32,009 nt of DNA from Planctomycetia bacterium (GTDB lineage: Bacteria; Planctomycetota; Planctomycetia; Pirellulales; Thermoguttaceae). The stretch spans positions 1-32,009 of the forward strand of contig JAUNBJ010000031.1 in assembly GCA_030535245.1 (NCBI GenBank), given 5' to 3'. Each line of letters opens with the position of its first letter. Within the stretch, counting starts at the first letter, position 1. Below the pieces are notes generated by a model. That model was not told where the DNA came from. It saw only the letters and a list, made by a program, of their open reading frames with translations, and ran no database searches. Both the position numbers and the translations under genes were made by a program. Below, one piece after another: positions 24,347-32,009 of this stretch.

Positions 24347-24370
24347 TTCTAAAAACCCACTCCGGCCCTG
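24347..24370. repeat. Dispersed intergenic motif, copy 3
   Basis: TTCTAAAAACCCACTCCGGC followed by CCTG. It sits in the 289-nt rpmF-fabD gap, about 100 nt before fabD, and matches the copy at 28788-28809 at nearly every position apart from one extra A. Confidence 0.55.
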
Positions 24371-24534
24371 AAGAACCTCGAAATTTTGCCCTGCATTCGT
24401 CCTAAATCGAGCATGTAAAGCAACATACAACGACCCATGCCACCCTGCTGGAAAACAAAATCACGCGCGTTCCCGTCCGGCAAAGCGGCTTTTAGAAGGC
24501 GTCAAAAGAACTTTGTTCCATCCACGTCGGAGGA

Positions 24535-24717
24535 TTATTTTTCTTCCATTTCCACGACTTTGCGACCCATGTACGTGCCACAATTCGGGCAAACCGCATG
24601 CGGCAAAATCGCTTCGTGGCAGTTGGCGCAATAGGCCACCTGCCTGGCCGTTTTGTGATCCTGCGAACGACGCGTGCCCGTACGGGAATTGGAATGCTTT
24701 CTCTTCGGAACTGCCAT
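24535..24717 (-). CDS. rpmF: 50S ribosomal protein L32
   Basis: 60 residues. It starts MAVPKRKHSNSRTGTRRSQD, the diagnostic L32 N-terminus, and keeps the zinc ligands Cys30, Cys33, Cys43 and Cys46 (CANCH, CPNCG). In many bacteria rpmF heads the plsX-fabH-fabD-fabG-acpP-fabF cluster; here plsX and fabH are missing between rpmF and fabD. It has a strong promoter at 24850-24877 and a leader of about 125 nt. Confidence 0.97.
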   Translation of the reverse strand: MAVPKRKHSNSRTGTRRSQDHKTARQVAYCANCHEAILPHAVCPNCGTYMGRKVVEMEEK

Positions 24718-24762
24718 GATACACCTGTCCTTGCACTATTAATAAAGTAAGTAGTGGCCGCT

Positions 24763-24784
24763 TTCTAAAACACGTTCTGGCCCC
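24763..24784. repeat. Dispersed intergenic motif, copy 4, in the rpmF leader
   Basis: TTCTAAAACACGTTCTGGCC followed by CC. It lies between the rpmF promoter and its start codon, so this copy would be transcribed as part of the leader. Confidence 0.4.
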
Positions 24785-24849
24785 AAACCCTGACGCCAGA
24801 ATACGCTATCCAGACTTGCGCCCGATCTCGATTCCCACGAAGACCGCCT

Positions 24850-24877
24850 ATTATAACCGTCGTGCGAAAGATGTCAA
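24850..24877 (-). promoter_or_regulatory. Predicted promoter of rpmF
   Basis: Minus strand TTGACA (24877-24872), 16-nt spacer, TATAAT (24855-24850): both hexamers match the sigma70 consensus exactly, as expected for a ribosomal protein gene. The leader to the ATG at 24717 would be about 125 nt. Confidence 0.85.
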
Positions 24878-24990
24878 GGGGTCGGGAACGAGTGGACAAC
24901 TCTTTTTCAAACGCCGCCGCGTTGTTGGTCGTTATCGCCCGTCGTCTCCCAAACCGCCCAGATTCATCCTCAAGAACCCTTTTGCAAAAA

Positions 24991-26007
<1,017 letters not shown>

Positions 26008-26019
26008 AAAACAAAACCG

Positions 26020-27483
26020 TTACTTGTTTTCCACCACGGGAGCCGGAGCTTCCGGAGCTGCCGCCGTGGGTGCCGGGGAACGAAACAGTTTCCGCAGCGG
26101 CTGCACCACGCGGTTGTTGATGGTGATGGCGCTTCCAATCGTGGCTACGACCAGGGCGACGAGCAGGATCGCGTTGAAAATCCAACGTCGCACCCCATGC
26201 CCGGTCGCGTCGCCGATGTAGCTTTTGCTGTTGTTCATCAGGAAGAAGATCAGGTACGCAATCGGCAACATCGTAAAGCAGATGGCGCTGGCAAATACCG
26301 GGAACCAGAACGGAAGCTGCGTCACGACGCCAAAAATACCGATCGACGGCAACAGGGCGCACAGGCGGAACGTCCATTTGGTGTATTTCAGCCCGAACAT
26401 CTCCGGCAGCGTAAACCCACAGACCACCATGTGCGCGGAAATCGCGCCGCACGCCATGCCGACCAGACCGAGGTCGAAAATCACCCGGCCCGCCGGCCCC
26501 ACAAGATCCACCAGCACTTTCGACGCTTCCAGCGGTTTCAGACCTTCACGAAGCATATCCGTGGTATAGACGCCGCCGACCGTCATGCCGACCATGATCA
26601 GCGACGTGACCAACGCGAACGGCACGAACATCGACATGCCCAAATCCCACTTGGCCAGCGTCCGATGGTGCGGCCCCCACCCCTTCGCCAAAAGCGAATA
26701 GGGATAAAGGAACGTCATGTTGATTCCCACCGCAGCCCCCAGCATCCCCAGCACGAGCACGAGGTTTTTCGGGTCTTTCAGGATTTCGCCCGAATCCAGC
26801 CCCAGGAATCCGCGTCCCATTGCGCCCCAGTCGATGTTCCGGAAATTACAGATCACGACCACCGCAAACGCCAGAATGACCATCGCGATAATCATTCGCA
26901 GGAACCATTCGTAAATCTTGATCCCCGCGCGGCTTCCGCCGTAGCTCCAAACCGTGATGATATTCACCAGAAGCAACACCACTCCGGTGCAGCAGCAAAT
27001 GCAGCGTCGAACACCGTCCGTCAGGTCGCCGCTCATGCTGGCCATATCGCACACCGCGCCGGCCGCCAGACCGTACTGCGGGAAGTGCCAAATCACCGAC
27101 GCGGAGAGCGTCCCCAACGCCCAGAGGAACACCAGCACCCAGCCCACCCGTTTTCCAAACGCGGCGTAAGGGCGTTCCTGCGTGGTCAGTACGACGTTGC
27201 TCAACGCTGCCATCATGCAGACGCCCAGAAACATCGCCAGCGGCTGCACCCAGAGCAGTTTGTATCCGAACGACGCGCCTGCCACCACACTGGCTGCGGC
27301 ACTGCCCGCCCCCAGCGTCATGGCACTTTGCAGCAATCCCGGCCCGGAACGCTTCAGATAACCGGCCACCTTCGGTCCCAGCGGCATTTTCTCCAACGCC
27401 TCCAGCCCCTCAATTTCCTTTTGCAGTTTTTCCGGGTCCCATTTTGCCGTCATGGGCAACCCTTTGCTTTCCTCTGCGGACAT
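26020..27483 (-). CDS. Divergent Nramp-family-like metal transporter
   Basis: 487 residues from the ATG at 27483, chosen because GGAGG lies 5 nt upstream; ATG 27495 and TTG 27513 are in-frame alternatives. Eleven or so hydrophobic segments with the Nramp pattern are seen: GPGLLQSAMTLGAGSAAASV then GASFGYKLLWVQPLAMFLG in TM1-2. However the family's TM1 metal motif DPGN is replaced by LGAGS and the TM6 MPH motif by GINMTFLYPYSLL. Nramp relatives without these residues are known (for example NRMT Mg transporters), so the substrate may not be Mn or Fe. The C-terminus is Pro/Ala-rich (PAPTAAAPEAPAPV). It has a promoter at 27562-27590 and is followed by the MoxR gene. Confidence 0.8.
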   Translation of the reverse strand: MSAEESKGLPMTAKWDPEKLQKEIEGLEALEKMPLGPKVAGYLKRSGPGLLQSAMTLGAGSAAASVVAGASFGYKLLWVQPLAMFLGVCMMAALSNVVLTTQERPYAAFGKRVGWVLVFLWALGTLSASVIWHFPQYGLAAGAVCDMASMSGDLTDGVRRCICCCTGVVLLLVNIITVWSYGGSRAGIKIYEWFLRMIIAMVILAFAVVVICNFRNIDWGAMGRGFLGLDSGEILKDPKNLVLVLGMLGAAVGINMTFLYPYSLLAKGWGPHHRTLAKWDLGMSMFVPFALVTSLIMVGMTVGGVYTTDMLREGLKPLEASKVLVDLVGPAGRVIFDLGLVGMACGAISAHMVVCGFTLPEMFGLKYTKWTFRLCALLPSIGIFGVVTQLPFWFPVFASAICFTMLPIAYLIFFLMNNSKSYIGDATGHGVRRWIFNAILLVALVVATIGSAITINNRVVQPLRKLFRSPAPTAAAPEAPAPVVENK

Positions 27484-27561
27484 GCGTTCCTCCATCGTTG
27501 TATGAATTTCCAATCGCCTTCTTCAGGCTCCCTGTTAAAAAATCGTTTTCGGAATTTCTAT

Positions 27562-27590
27562 TTTATACCCTTTTTATTCCTTCCCCGCAA
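27562..27590 (-). promoter_or_regulatory. Predicted promoter of the Nramp-like/MoxR operon
   Basis: Minus strand TTGCGG (27590-27585), 17-nt spacer, TATAAA (27567-27562), in the 114-nt gap between ruvC and the transporter gene. No Fur or MntR box was recognised. Confidence 0.6.
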
Positions 27591-27597
27591 GTGGGCG

Positions 27598-28074
27598 CTA
27601 TGCCCGGACATGCGCCGCATGACAGACCGCCAGTGCCAACGCGTCGGCCAAATCGGGCGGTTCGGGGAGTTCGGGAAGTCGAAATTCGAGCTGAATGGCC
27701 CGCTGAATCTGGTTTTTAGACGCCCGACCGTTGCCCGTGACCGTTTTCTTAACCGTCGTGGCGGAATAGCTGGCCACAGGCACGTCGTGCAGGGCGGCAC
27801 ACAGGCAGATCACCCCACGCACATGCCCCATCAAAATGGCCGTCTCCGGACGCGCGTAGTGCGAGTACACTTCCTCCAACGCCAGCACTTCCGGTTTCCA
27901 CGTGTCGAATACGTCCTGAAGATTTTGGTGAATCTCCAAAATGCGCAAAGGAAGCGTCTCTTTGGACTTGCCACGAATGACGCCCCCTTCCAGCAATTTC
28001 AGTTCCCGCCCTTTTTTCCGCAGGACGGCATACCCGGTCGTGTTGATTCCGGGATCGACCCCCAGAATAATCAT
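27598..28074 (-). CDS. ruvC: Crossover junction endodeoxyribonuclease RuvC
   Basis: 158 residues. It cleaves Holliday junctions during recombination together with RuvAB. The RNase H-like acidic tetrad is in place: Asp7 (GVDPGINTTGYAV), Glu67 (LALEEVYSH), Asp141 and Asp144 (PPDLADALALAVCH). The ATG at 28074 overlaps the stop of the DUF1080 gene by 4 nt (ATGA), so translation is coupled. ruvA and ruvB are not beside it in this window. Confidence 0.96.
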   Translation of the reverse strand: MIILGVDPGINTTGYAVLRKKGRELKLLEGGVIRGKSKETLPLRILEIHQNLQDVFDTWKPEVLALEEVYSHYARPETAILMGHVRGVICLCAALHDVPVASYSATTVKKTVTGNGRASKNQIQRAIQLEFRLPELPEPPDLADALALAVCHAAHVRA

Positions 28075-28718
28075 TCTTCCGTCACCACCGCATTCCGGAA
28101 CCAGACGACGCCCCCTTCCGACTGGAACGCGATCTTTCCCGGCACGTTCTGCACGCCGTAGGCCACGTTGACGATCACCCCGTTGACCCGCACGACGACC
28201 ACCTCCTCGAAACAGGTGATCTCTACCTGATTCCACGCGTCGGTGCCCGGTTTTTGAGCACAGCGGATTTTCGTCAGGGTGTGCATTTTACCGCCGATGG
28301 CGTTTTCTTTGGTCTTGGCACGGGCCGCATCGCCCAACACGGTGTAACCCCAGAAACCAAACACGTCACCGATGTTGCCGGTTTTCATCTGGACCTCCAC
28401 GCAGGGGGGCAAAAATGCCGGGCCGCGTCCCACCAGCCGCAGGAACAACCCGCTGTTGGCGTTCGGGTTTTCTTCCGGATAACGGATTTCCGCTTTCAGG
28501 GTGAAGTTTTTGTAATCTTTCTTCGTTTCCAGCCAGCCCATTGGGGTTCCGGAAATTTTCAACACCCCATCAGCAAGTTGGAACACCTCCTCCTGAACCC
28601 CATTGTCGGCAAGAAAATAACCGAAATCGGCAAGCGTTTTCCCCTCCAACAGATTTTCCTGACCGGTCGCAGAATTTGCCATCAGTCCCAATACCAGCAG
28701 GCACAGTAGTTTTTTCAT
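28071..28718 (-). CDS. Secreted DUF1080 (3-keto-disaccharide hydrolase-like) protein
   Basis: 215 residues with a signal peptide (MKKLLCLLVLGLMANSATGQ). The body matches the DUF1080 concanavalin-like beta-sandwich: DGVLKISGTPMGWLETKKDY, FTLKAEIRYPEENPNANSGLFLR, WNQVEITCFEEVVVVRVNG and GKIAFQSEGGVVWFRNAVV. The family is abundant in planctomycetes; some members hydrolyse 3-keto-glycosides, others may only bind carbohydrate. The start ATG has AAAGGAG upstream and a promoter at 28746-28775. The 4-nt overlap with ruvC is unusual for a secreted carbohydrate protein and probably reflects chance operon formation. Confidence 0.9.
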   Translation of the reverse strand: MKKLLCLLVLGLMANSATGQENLLEGKTLADFGYFLADNGVQEEVFQLADGVLKISGTPMGWLETKKDYKNFTLKAEIRYPEENPNANSGLFLRLVGRGPAFLPPCVEVQMKTGNIGDVFGFWGYTVLGDAARAKTKENAIGGKMHTLTKIRCAQKPGTDAWNQVEITCFEEVVVVRVNGVIVNVAYGVQNVPGKIAFQSEGGVVWFRNAVVTEE

Positions 28719-28745
28719 CGGTTTCTCCTTTCATTGAAAAAGTTC

Positions 28746-28775
28746 ATTGTACACGTCCGCCCCCGATGTTGTCAA
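28746..28775 (-). promoter_or_regulatory. Predicted promoter of the DUF1080-ruvC operon
   Basis: Minus strand TTGACA (28775-28770), 18-nt spacer, TACAAT (28751-28746), about 30 nt before the start codon at 28718. Confidence 0.7.
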
Positions 28776-28787
28776 GCACCCGGCAAC

Positions 28788-28809
28788 TTCTAAAACCCAA
28801 TTCCGGCCC
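28788..28809. repeat. Dispersed intergenic motif, copy 5
   Basis: TTCTAAAACCCAATTCCGGC followed by CC, located just upstream of the DUF1080 promoter. Close match to 24347-24370. The preceding bases CAACTTCTAAAA also match the window start (62-70). Confidence 0.55.
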
Positions 28810-28846
28810 AAAACGGTGATGGAATGATAGTTTGGTATGATGTCGG

Positions 28847-28914
28847 AGCCGTGGACGAAGCGAAGCGTAGTCCCGGAGAACTGCCGAGTGTTTTTCCACG
28901 GCTTTCGGAACTAC
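28847..28914. other. Interleaved inverted repeats (possible RNA pseudoknot)
   Basis: Arm A AGCCGTGGA (28847-28855) is perfectly complementary to A' TCCACGGCT (28895-28903). Arm B GTAGTCCCG (28867-28875), lying between them, pairs at 8 of 9 positions with B' CGGAACTAC (28906-28914) lying beyond A'. This A-B-A'-B' order is that of an H-type pseudoknot if transcribed. It is part of the gene-free region 28719-29344. A related tract, ACGAAGTGAGCGTAGT, recurs at 28951-28966 against ACGAAGCGAAGCGTAGT at 28855-28871, so the region may simply be old repeats. Confidence 0.45.
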
Positions 28915-29046
28915 CCGGTTGGTGTTTTATAGATGAATAAATATTAGCGAACGAAGTGAGCGTAGTAAAAAGTTTTTGCCCCGGGTGCGGGGCGGCACAC
29001 TACGGCTGCCGCAAGGTTGGAAGCGCATGGCCATTCCCCCTATTCC

Positions 29047-29234
29047 CTAGTGTTGTGTCCAAAAAATAAATAATATTCGTCTAAAAGTTTTCGGAGGGGT
29101 GGGCGTCCCCGCCCACCCATTAGGGCGTAAGCCCTAACAAAAGGTTAGGAAAAGGCTAACGCCTTTTTTGGTGGGCGAGGACGCCCACCCCTCCGTAGAC
29201 ATTGCCACAATTTATAAGAAGGACGCAACACTAG
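29047..29234. mobile_element. MITE-like element with terminal inverted repeats (188 bp)
   Basis: The ends TAGTGTTGTGTCC (29048-29060) and GGACGCAACACTA (29221-29233) are inverted repeats with one mismatch, and CTAG lies at both borders (29047-29050 and 29231-29234). A second, inner inverted repeat of 25 bp with one mismatch runs 29093-29117 against 29170-29194 (GGAGGGGTGGGCGTCC type). The centre holds small hairpins (TTAGGGC/GCCCTAA). No open reading frame is large enough for a transposase, so it would be non-autonomous. The left 60 bp recur at 31947-32009. The CTAG or TA borders may be a target-site duplication or part of the inverted repeat. Confidence 0.75.
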
Positions 29235-29255
29235 GGCGTTGCCCCAGGCTATTGA

Positions 29256-29276
29256 ATATGCCCCGTTGGGGCATAT
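29256..29276. repeat. Perfect 9-bp hairpin between the MITE-like element and recO
   Basis: ATATGCCCC (29256-29264), loop GTT, GGGGCATAT (29268-29276). The core resembles the hairpin in the acpP leader (22372-22386). No T tract follows, so terminator function is doubtful. Confidence 0.6.
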
Positions 29277-29331
29277 AGGGAATAAACGTTTTTTTAAATG
29301 TATTGCGCTTCCCTAAAATGCGGAAATGGAT

Positions 29332-29337
29332 TATAAT
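29332..29337 (+). promoter_or_regulatory. Predicted -10 element of recO, close to the start codon
   Basis: TATAAT is only 7 nt before the ATG at 29345, and no ribosome site is present. The -35 is poor (TTCCCT at 29309-29314 with 17-nt spacing). If used, transcription would begin at or next to the start codon. Confidence 0.45.
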
Positions 29338-29344
29338 CGGCGGC

Positions 29345-30130
29345 ATGGCACCTCCAATTAACGAAGACGGAATCATTCTGCGAACGGTCGATTTCAGCAA
29401 CACAAGCTGCGTCGTCACGTTCTTCACGCGGGAGCATGGAAAAATCGCATGCCTGGCCAAAGGGGGGCGTCGTCTGAAGAACGCATTCGATTTTTCGCTG
29501 GATTACATGAATCTTTGTAAAATTTTGTACTACCCCAAATCGGGCGACACGCTCGACCTGGTGACGGAATCGAAGCTATGTGAACGGTTCCGAACTTCTT
29601 GTCTGCCAGTGATTTACGGCGGATTCCATGTGGTGAATTTGCTGGACAGTTTCACCGAAATGGGGGATTCTCAGCCGGAATTATTCGACTTGACGAAATC
29701 TGCGTTAATGGCTATGGTAGCAATGGACACACGGTGTCGTGGTGGCACGCTCGCGCGACCGCCGGAAATTTTGTGTCGCTGCCTGTTGCATTACGAGCTT
29801 CGGCTGTTGGCGGAAGTGGGGCTGGCCCCGTCGCTTCATACCTGTGTGGAATGTTCGGCGGACGTGCTGGCCGACGATTCGCGACGCGTGGCCCTTGGAA
29901 TGCTGGCGGGTGGGGTGCTGTGCGAGAAATGTCGGCACCGTCACACCAAAACGGCGATGGTTTCCCGAACGGCCCTGCTGACGTTGCGTCAACTGGCGCG
30001 TCCCGGCGAATACTGGGAGCCGTTGCAGATTGGCCCGCGCATCCTCGGCGAAATTCGTGGTGTATGGACCCCTTACCTGGCCCATCAGCTGGAGCATCCC
30101 GCTCCGGTGTTGCAGTGGCTGAAACGATAA
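29345..30130 (+). CDS. recO: DNA repair protein RecO
   Basis: 261 residues from the ATG at 29345 (MAPPINEDGIILRTVDFSNT); an in-frame ATG at 29303 would begin upstream of the -10. RecO helps load RecA at gaps together with RecR. The N-terminal OB fold (GIILRTVDF, VVTFFTREHGKIACLAKGGRR) and the zinc finger Cys167, Cys170, Cys193, Cys196 (CVEC and CEKC) support the assignment. It lies 23 nt before a BamD-like gene. There is no Shine-Dalgarno sequence. Confidence 0.92.
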   Translation: MAPPINEDGIILRTVDFSNTSCVVTFFTREHGKIACLAKGGRRLKNAFDFSLDYMNLCKILYYPKSGDTLDLVTESKLCERFRTSCLPVIYGGFHVVNLLDSFTEMGDSQPELFDLTKSALMAMVAMDTRCRGGTLARPPEILCRCLLHYELRLLAEVGLAPSLHTCVECSADVLADDSRRVALGMLAGGVLCEKCRHRHTKTAMVSRTALLTLRQLARPGEYWEPLQIGPRILGEIRGVWTPYLAHQLEHPAPVLQWLKR

Positions 30131-30153
30131 GAAAAATTAACCTTTTCCGACTT

Positions 30154-31356
30154 ATGAATCGACGTTTGAACCCGATATTTTTGGTATTTCTGGTAGGAGT
30201 TTGGCTTCTGCTGGAATGCGGCTGCGCGTCGATGCATCGGAAAAATGCGAACCTGTCCGAGCTGGATCGAATCGAGTCCGACCTGCGGGCCGATCCGAAA
30301 CAGGAGGTGGATAGTAGCCAAATTCGCGAGGAATCGGCCCAGTTCGAGGCGGAGGAGGAAACCTTTTCCACCATGACGCCGGAAAAGTTCGGCAAACGGG
30401 TGAAGATTTTTTTCCTGACGTTAGTCAATCTGGAACCGGACCAGGCGGCAGCGGTGCTGGCGTTTGGGCAGGGGGTGGAGCTGTTCGACCGGGGCGAATT
30501 TGAGAAGGCGGCCGACAAGCTCTGGTACGCGTATTTCCGCTGGCCCGATTCTCCGTTGCAGGAGGATGCCATTTTCCTGCGTGCCGAGTCGTTTTTCTTC
30601 GCCAACCACTACGCCAAAGCGGAGCGAGAATACGAACGCCTGCTGAAAAAATACGATTCCACGCGTTATCTCGACCGGGTATCGCCGCGGCTGTTTGCCA
30701 TTGGTCAATATTGGGACAAGATGGATCAGGCCAACCGTTACGGTGCTCTGTCGCCCAATTTCACCGACAAGACACGACCGTTTGTCGGCACGTATGGGGA
30801 GTGCCTCAAAGCGTACAAGGCCATTTTCATGCACGACCCGAACGGACTGTGGGCCGAACATGCGCTGATGGCGGCCGGCAACGCGTGCTACCTTCGAGGG
30901 CAGTACGTGGAAGCGTCCCAGTATTACGATGACCTGATTCGGAATTACCCGCAGACCAAACACCTGCTTCAGGCCTGCGAGTTGAACCTGTCGGCCAAAC
31001 TGCTGATGTACCAGGGGCCGGAATACGATGGCAAACCGCTGGAGGATGCCGACAAGCTGGCCGAACGGCTGCTCCATCAGTTTGACACGCAGCTGGGGCC
31101 ACGGAAACAGGCGATCGTCGCCACACGGAACAAAATTGTGGACGCGAAAGCCGAACGTGACTTGGGATTTGCGAAGTTTTACGAAACCAAACGGCTCTAC
31201 GGTGCGGCCCGTTATTACTACATGCTGGTGATGAACGACTATCCGCAGAGCGTCGCCAGCGAGTATGCCAGGGAACGGTACGACGTGATCAAAGATTACC
31301 GCGCCGAACCGGTGGATTACTTCGCGTGGCTCAAGAAAATTTTCCCGGAAAAATAA
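30154..31356 (+). CDS. TPR-containing outer membrane lipoprotein, BamD-like
   Basis: 400 residues from the ATG at 30154 (MNRRLNPIFLVFLVGVWLLLECGCASM). The N-terminus is a lipoprotein-type signal ending in ECGC, a weak lipobox. Tetratricopeptide-type repeats follow: GVELFDRGEFEKAADKLWYAYFRWPDS, FLRAESFFFANHYAKAEREYERLLKKY, AGNACYLRGQYVEASQYYDDLIRNYPQ and FAKFYETKRLYGAARYYYMLVMNDYP. The pattern of helical pairs with Pro-containing turns is like BamD/YfiO, which works in beta-barrel assembly. It is longer than BamD (~245), so a more general scaffold role is possible. It lies between recO and an LptE-like gene, consistent with an outer-membrane function. No ribosome site is visible. Confidence 0.8.
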   Translation: MNRRLNPIFLVFLVGVWLLLECGCASMHRKNANLSELDRIESDLRADPKQEVDSSQIREESAQFEAEEETFSTMTPEKFGKRVKIFFLTLVNLEPDQAAAVLAFGQGVELFDRGEFEKAADKLWYAYFRWPDSPLQEDAIFLRAESFFFANHYAKAEREYERLLKKYDSTRYLDRVSPRLFAIGQYWDKMDQANRYGALSPNFTDKTRPFVGTYGECLKAYKAIFMHDPNGLWAEHALMAAGNACYLRGQYVEASQYYDDLIRNYPQTKHLLQACELNLSAKLLMYQGPEYDGKPLEDADKLAERLLHQFDTQLGPRKQAIVATRNKIVDAKAERDLGFAKFYETKRLYGAARYYYMLVMNDYPQSVASEYARERYDVIKDYRAEPVDYFAWLKKIFPEK

Positions 31357-31411
31357 ACGCGTGCCGCAGCGCAAACCTTTTCCGAAGAATACCCTTTTTA
31401 CACGTTTTCCA

Positions 31412-31939
31412 ATGGTGAATCGACGCTTCCTTTTACTGTCGCTTTGGGTGATCCCCCTGCTGTGCGGGTGCCGCGCGTACAACATGGGGAATCAGTGTCT
31501 GTTTTCGCAGGACATCCAGACCGTAGGGGTTTCGATTGCCAAAAACCACACCTGGCGTCGCGGTTATGGCGAGCGTCTGACCGAGGCGGTGGTTCGGGAA
31601 ATCGAGAATCGTTCCCCGTACAAAGTGGTTCCGGCAGACCGTGCCGACACGGTGCTGAGCATTGAAATTGTCGGAGAGAACAAAACCGTAACGTTCGAGG
31701 ACGACTGGGCCGATCCGCGTGAACTGTCGTTGGGAATCACGATCAAAGCGCAGTGGGTGGATCGTCGCACGCAGCAGATTCGCCAGTCGCAGGATTTGAA
31801 CGTGGAAAATCTGGCGCTGGAGATTTCGTCCACCAGTACGCTCATCGCCGAGGCGGGACAGTCGAACGCCACTTCGTCGCAGAAACTGATCGAAAAAATC
31901 GCCCAGCAGATCGTCGGCATGATGGAACGCCCGTGGTGA
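31412..31939 (+). CDS. LptE-like lipoprotein (LPS-assembly family)
   Basis: 175 residues from the ATG at 31412; a GTG at 31361 would add an implausible leader. The signal MVNRRFLLLSLWVIPLLCGC ends in a lipobox-like LCGC. The body resembles the LptE/DUF330-type lipoproteins of planctomycetes: SQDIQTVGVSIAKNHTWRRGYGERLTEAVVREIENRSPYKVV and the strand pair DTVLSIEIVGENKTVTFED. LptE supports LptD in delivering lipopolysaccharide to the outer membrane. Assignment is by pattern and neighbourhood (BamD-like gene 55 nt upstream), not by conserved catalytic residues. Confidence 0.72.
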   Translation: MVNRRFLLLSLWVIPLLCGCRAYNMGNQCLFSQDIQTVGVSIAKNHTWRRGYGERLTEAVVREIENRSPYKVVPADRADTVLSIEIVGENKTVTFEDDWADPRELSLGITIKAQWVDRRTQQIRQSQDLNVENLALEISSTSTLIAEAGQSNATSSQKLIEKIAQQIVGMMERPW

Positions 31940-31946
31940 ACTATCC

Positions 31947-32009
31947 CTAGGGCCGTGTCCAAAAAATAAATAATATTAGTCTAAAAGTTTTCGGAGGGGT
32001 GGGCGTCCC
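31947..32009. mobile_element. Second copy of the MITE-like element, cut by the window end
   Basis: From GTGTCCAAAAAATAAATAAT (31955 onward) to the window end this copy matches 29055-29109 except for one base (A for C after TAATATT). The outermost bases CTAGGGCC differ from CTAGTGTT. It lies just 7 nt past the stop of the LptE-like gene. The right half is not in the window. Confidence 0.75.

Noticed and set aside
26197..28161. 654-codon plus-strand frame opposite the transporter and ruvC
   Set aside because: Arg/His/Gln-rich, no motif, and covers two well-supported minus-strand genes and their promoter.
29047..29234. Possible CRISPR or attachment site
   Set aside because: There are only paired inverted repeats, no regularly spaced direct repeats and no integrase gene nearby.
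29212..29460. 82-codon minus-strand frame overlapping the recO start
   Set aside because: It overlaps the MITE-like end and the 5' end of recO and shows no motif or ribosome site.

Overview
The window looks like a chromosomal segment of a planctomycete, perhaps a gut- or biomass-associated Pirellulales/Thermoguttaceae-like lineage. This is inferred from gene content only. Evidence: a DUF1559 prepilin-like protein with the terminal H-x9-DG motif, a fused GldF/GldG ABC permease followed by a DUF4340 protein, a DUF1080 secreted protein, an Lgt with a PDZ-like insertion, a RecO/TPR lipoprotein/LptE-like cluster, and several secreted alpha/beta hydrolases. No database search was possible. Function names rest on motifs and overall resemblance.

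Layout. 92-4855 (minus) is an amino-sugar operon: secreted esterase, NagB-like deaminase, NagA deacetylase, large secreted acetyl-xylan-esterase-like hydrolase. A promoter is visible upstream of the first esterase. 5061-6068 (minus) is a sugar-phosphate isomerase/epimerase-like TIM barrel with an intrinsic terminator behind it. 6202-7326 (minus) is a DUF1559 prepilin-like protein whose leader is duplicated. 7606-7679 is tRNA-His with its own promoter and terminator. 7734-8399 (minus) is a LuxR/FixJ-type regulator with an incomplete receiver. 8543-10951 (plus) is a large unknown secreted protein. After three short palindromic repeats comes 11166-12281 prfB, then an ABC operon 12422-17456 (GldA-like ATPase, GldFG fusion, DUF4340 with a His/Asp-rich tail) that runs by overlap into folK, panC and lgt (to 20362).

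20376-24717 (minus) is the fatty-acid cluster rpmF-fabD-fabG-acpP-fabF plus an FmdB zinc ribbon. 24991-27483 (minus) is a divergent Nramp-like transporter with a MoxR ATPase. 27598-28718 (minus) is DUF1080 protein-ruvC with a 4-nt overlap. 28719-29344 is a repeat-rich intergenic region containing a MITE-like element, a possible pseudoknot and hairpins. 29345-31939 (plus) is recO, a BamD-like TPR lipoprotein and an LptE-like lipoprotein. A second copy of the MITE-like element starts at 31947 and runs off the window.

Most genes are core housekeeping or typical planctomycete genes. The unusual parts are the repeat elements, the duplicated prepilin leader, the His-rich DUF4340 tail in the Gld-type ABC operon, the Lgt-PDZ architecture, the Nramp relative lacking the usual metal motifs, and the possibly leaderless recO. 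No CRISPR array, defence island, phage or transposase gene was seen.
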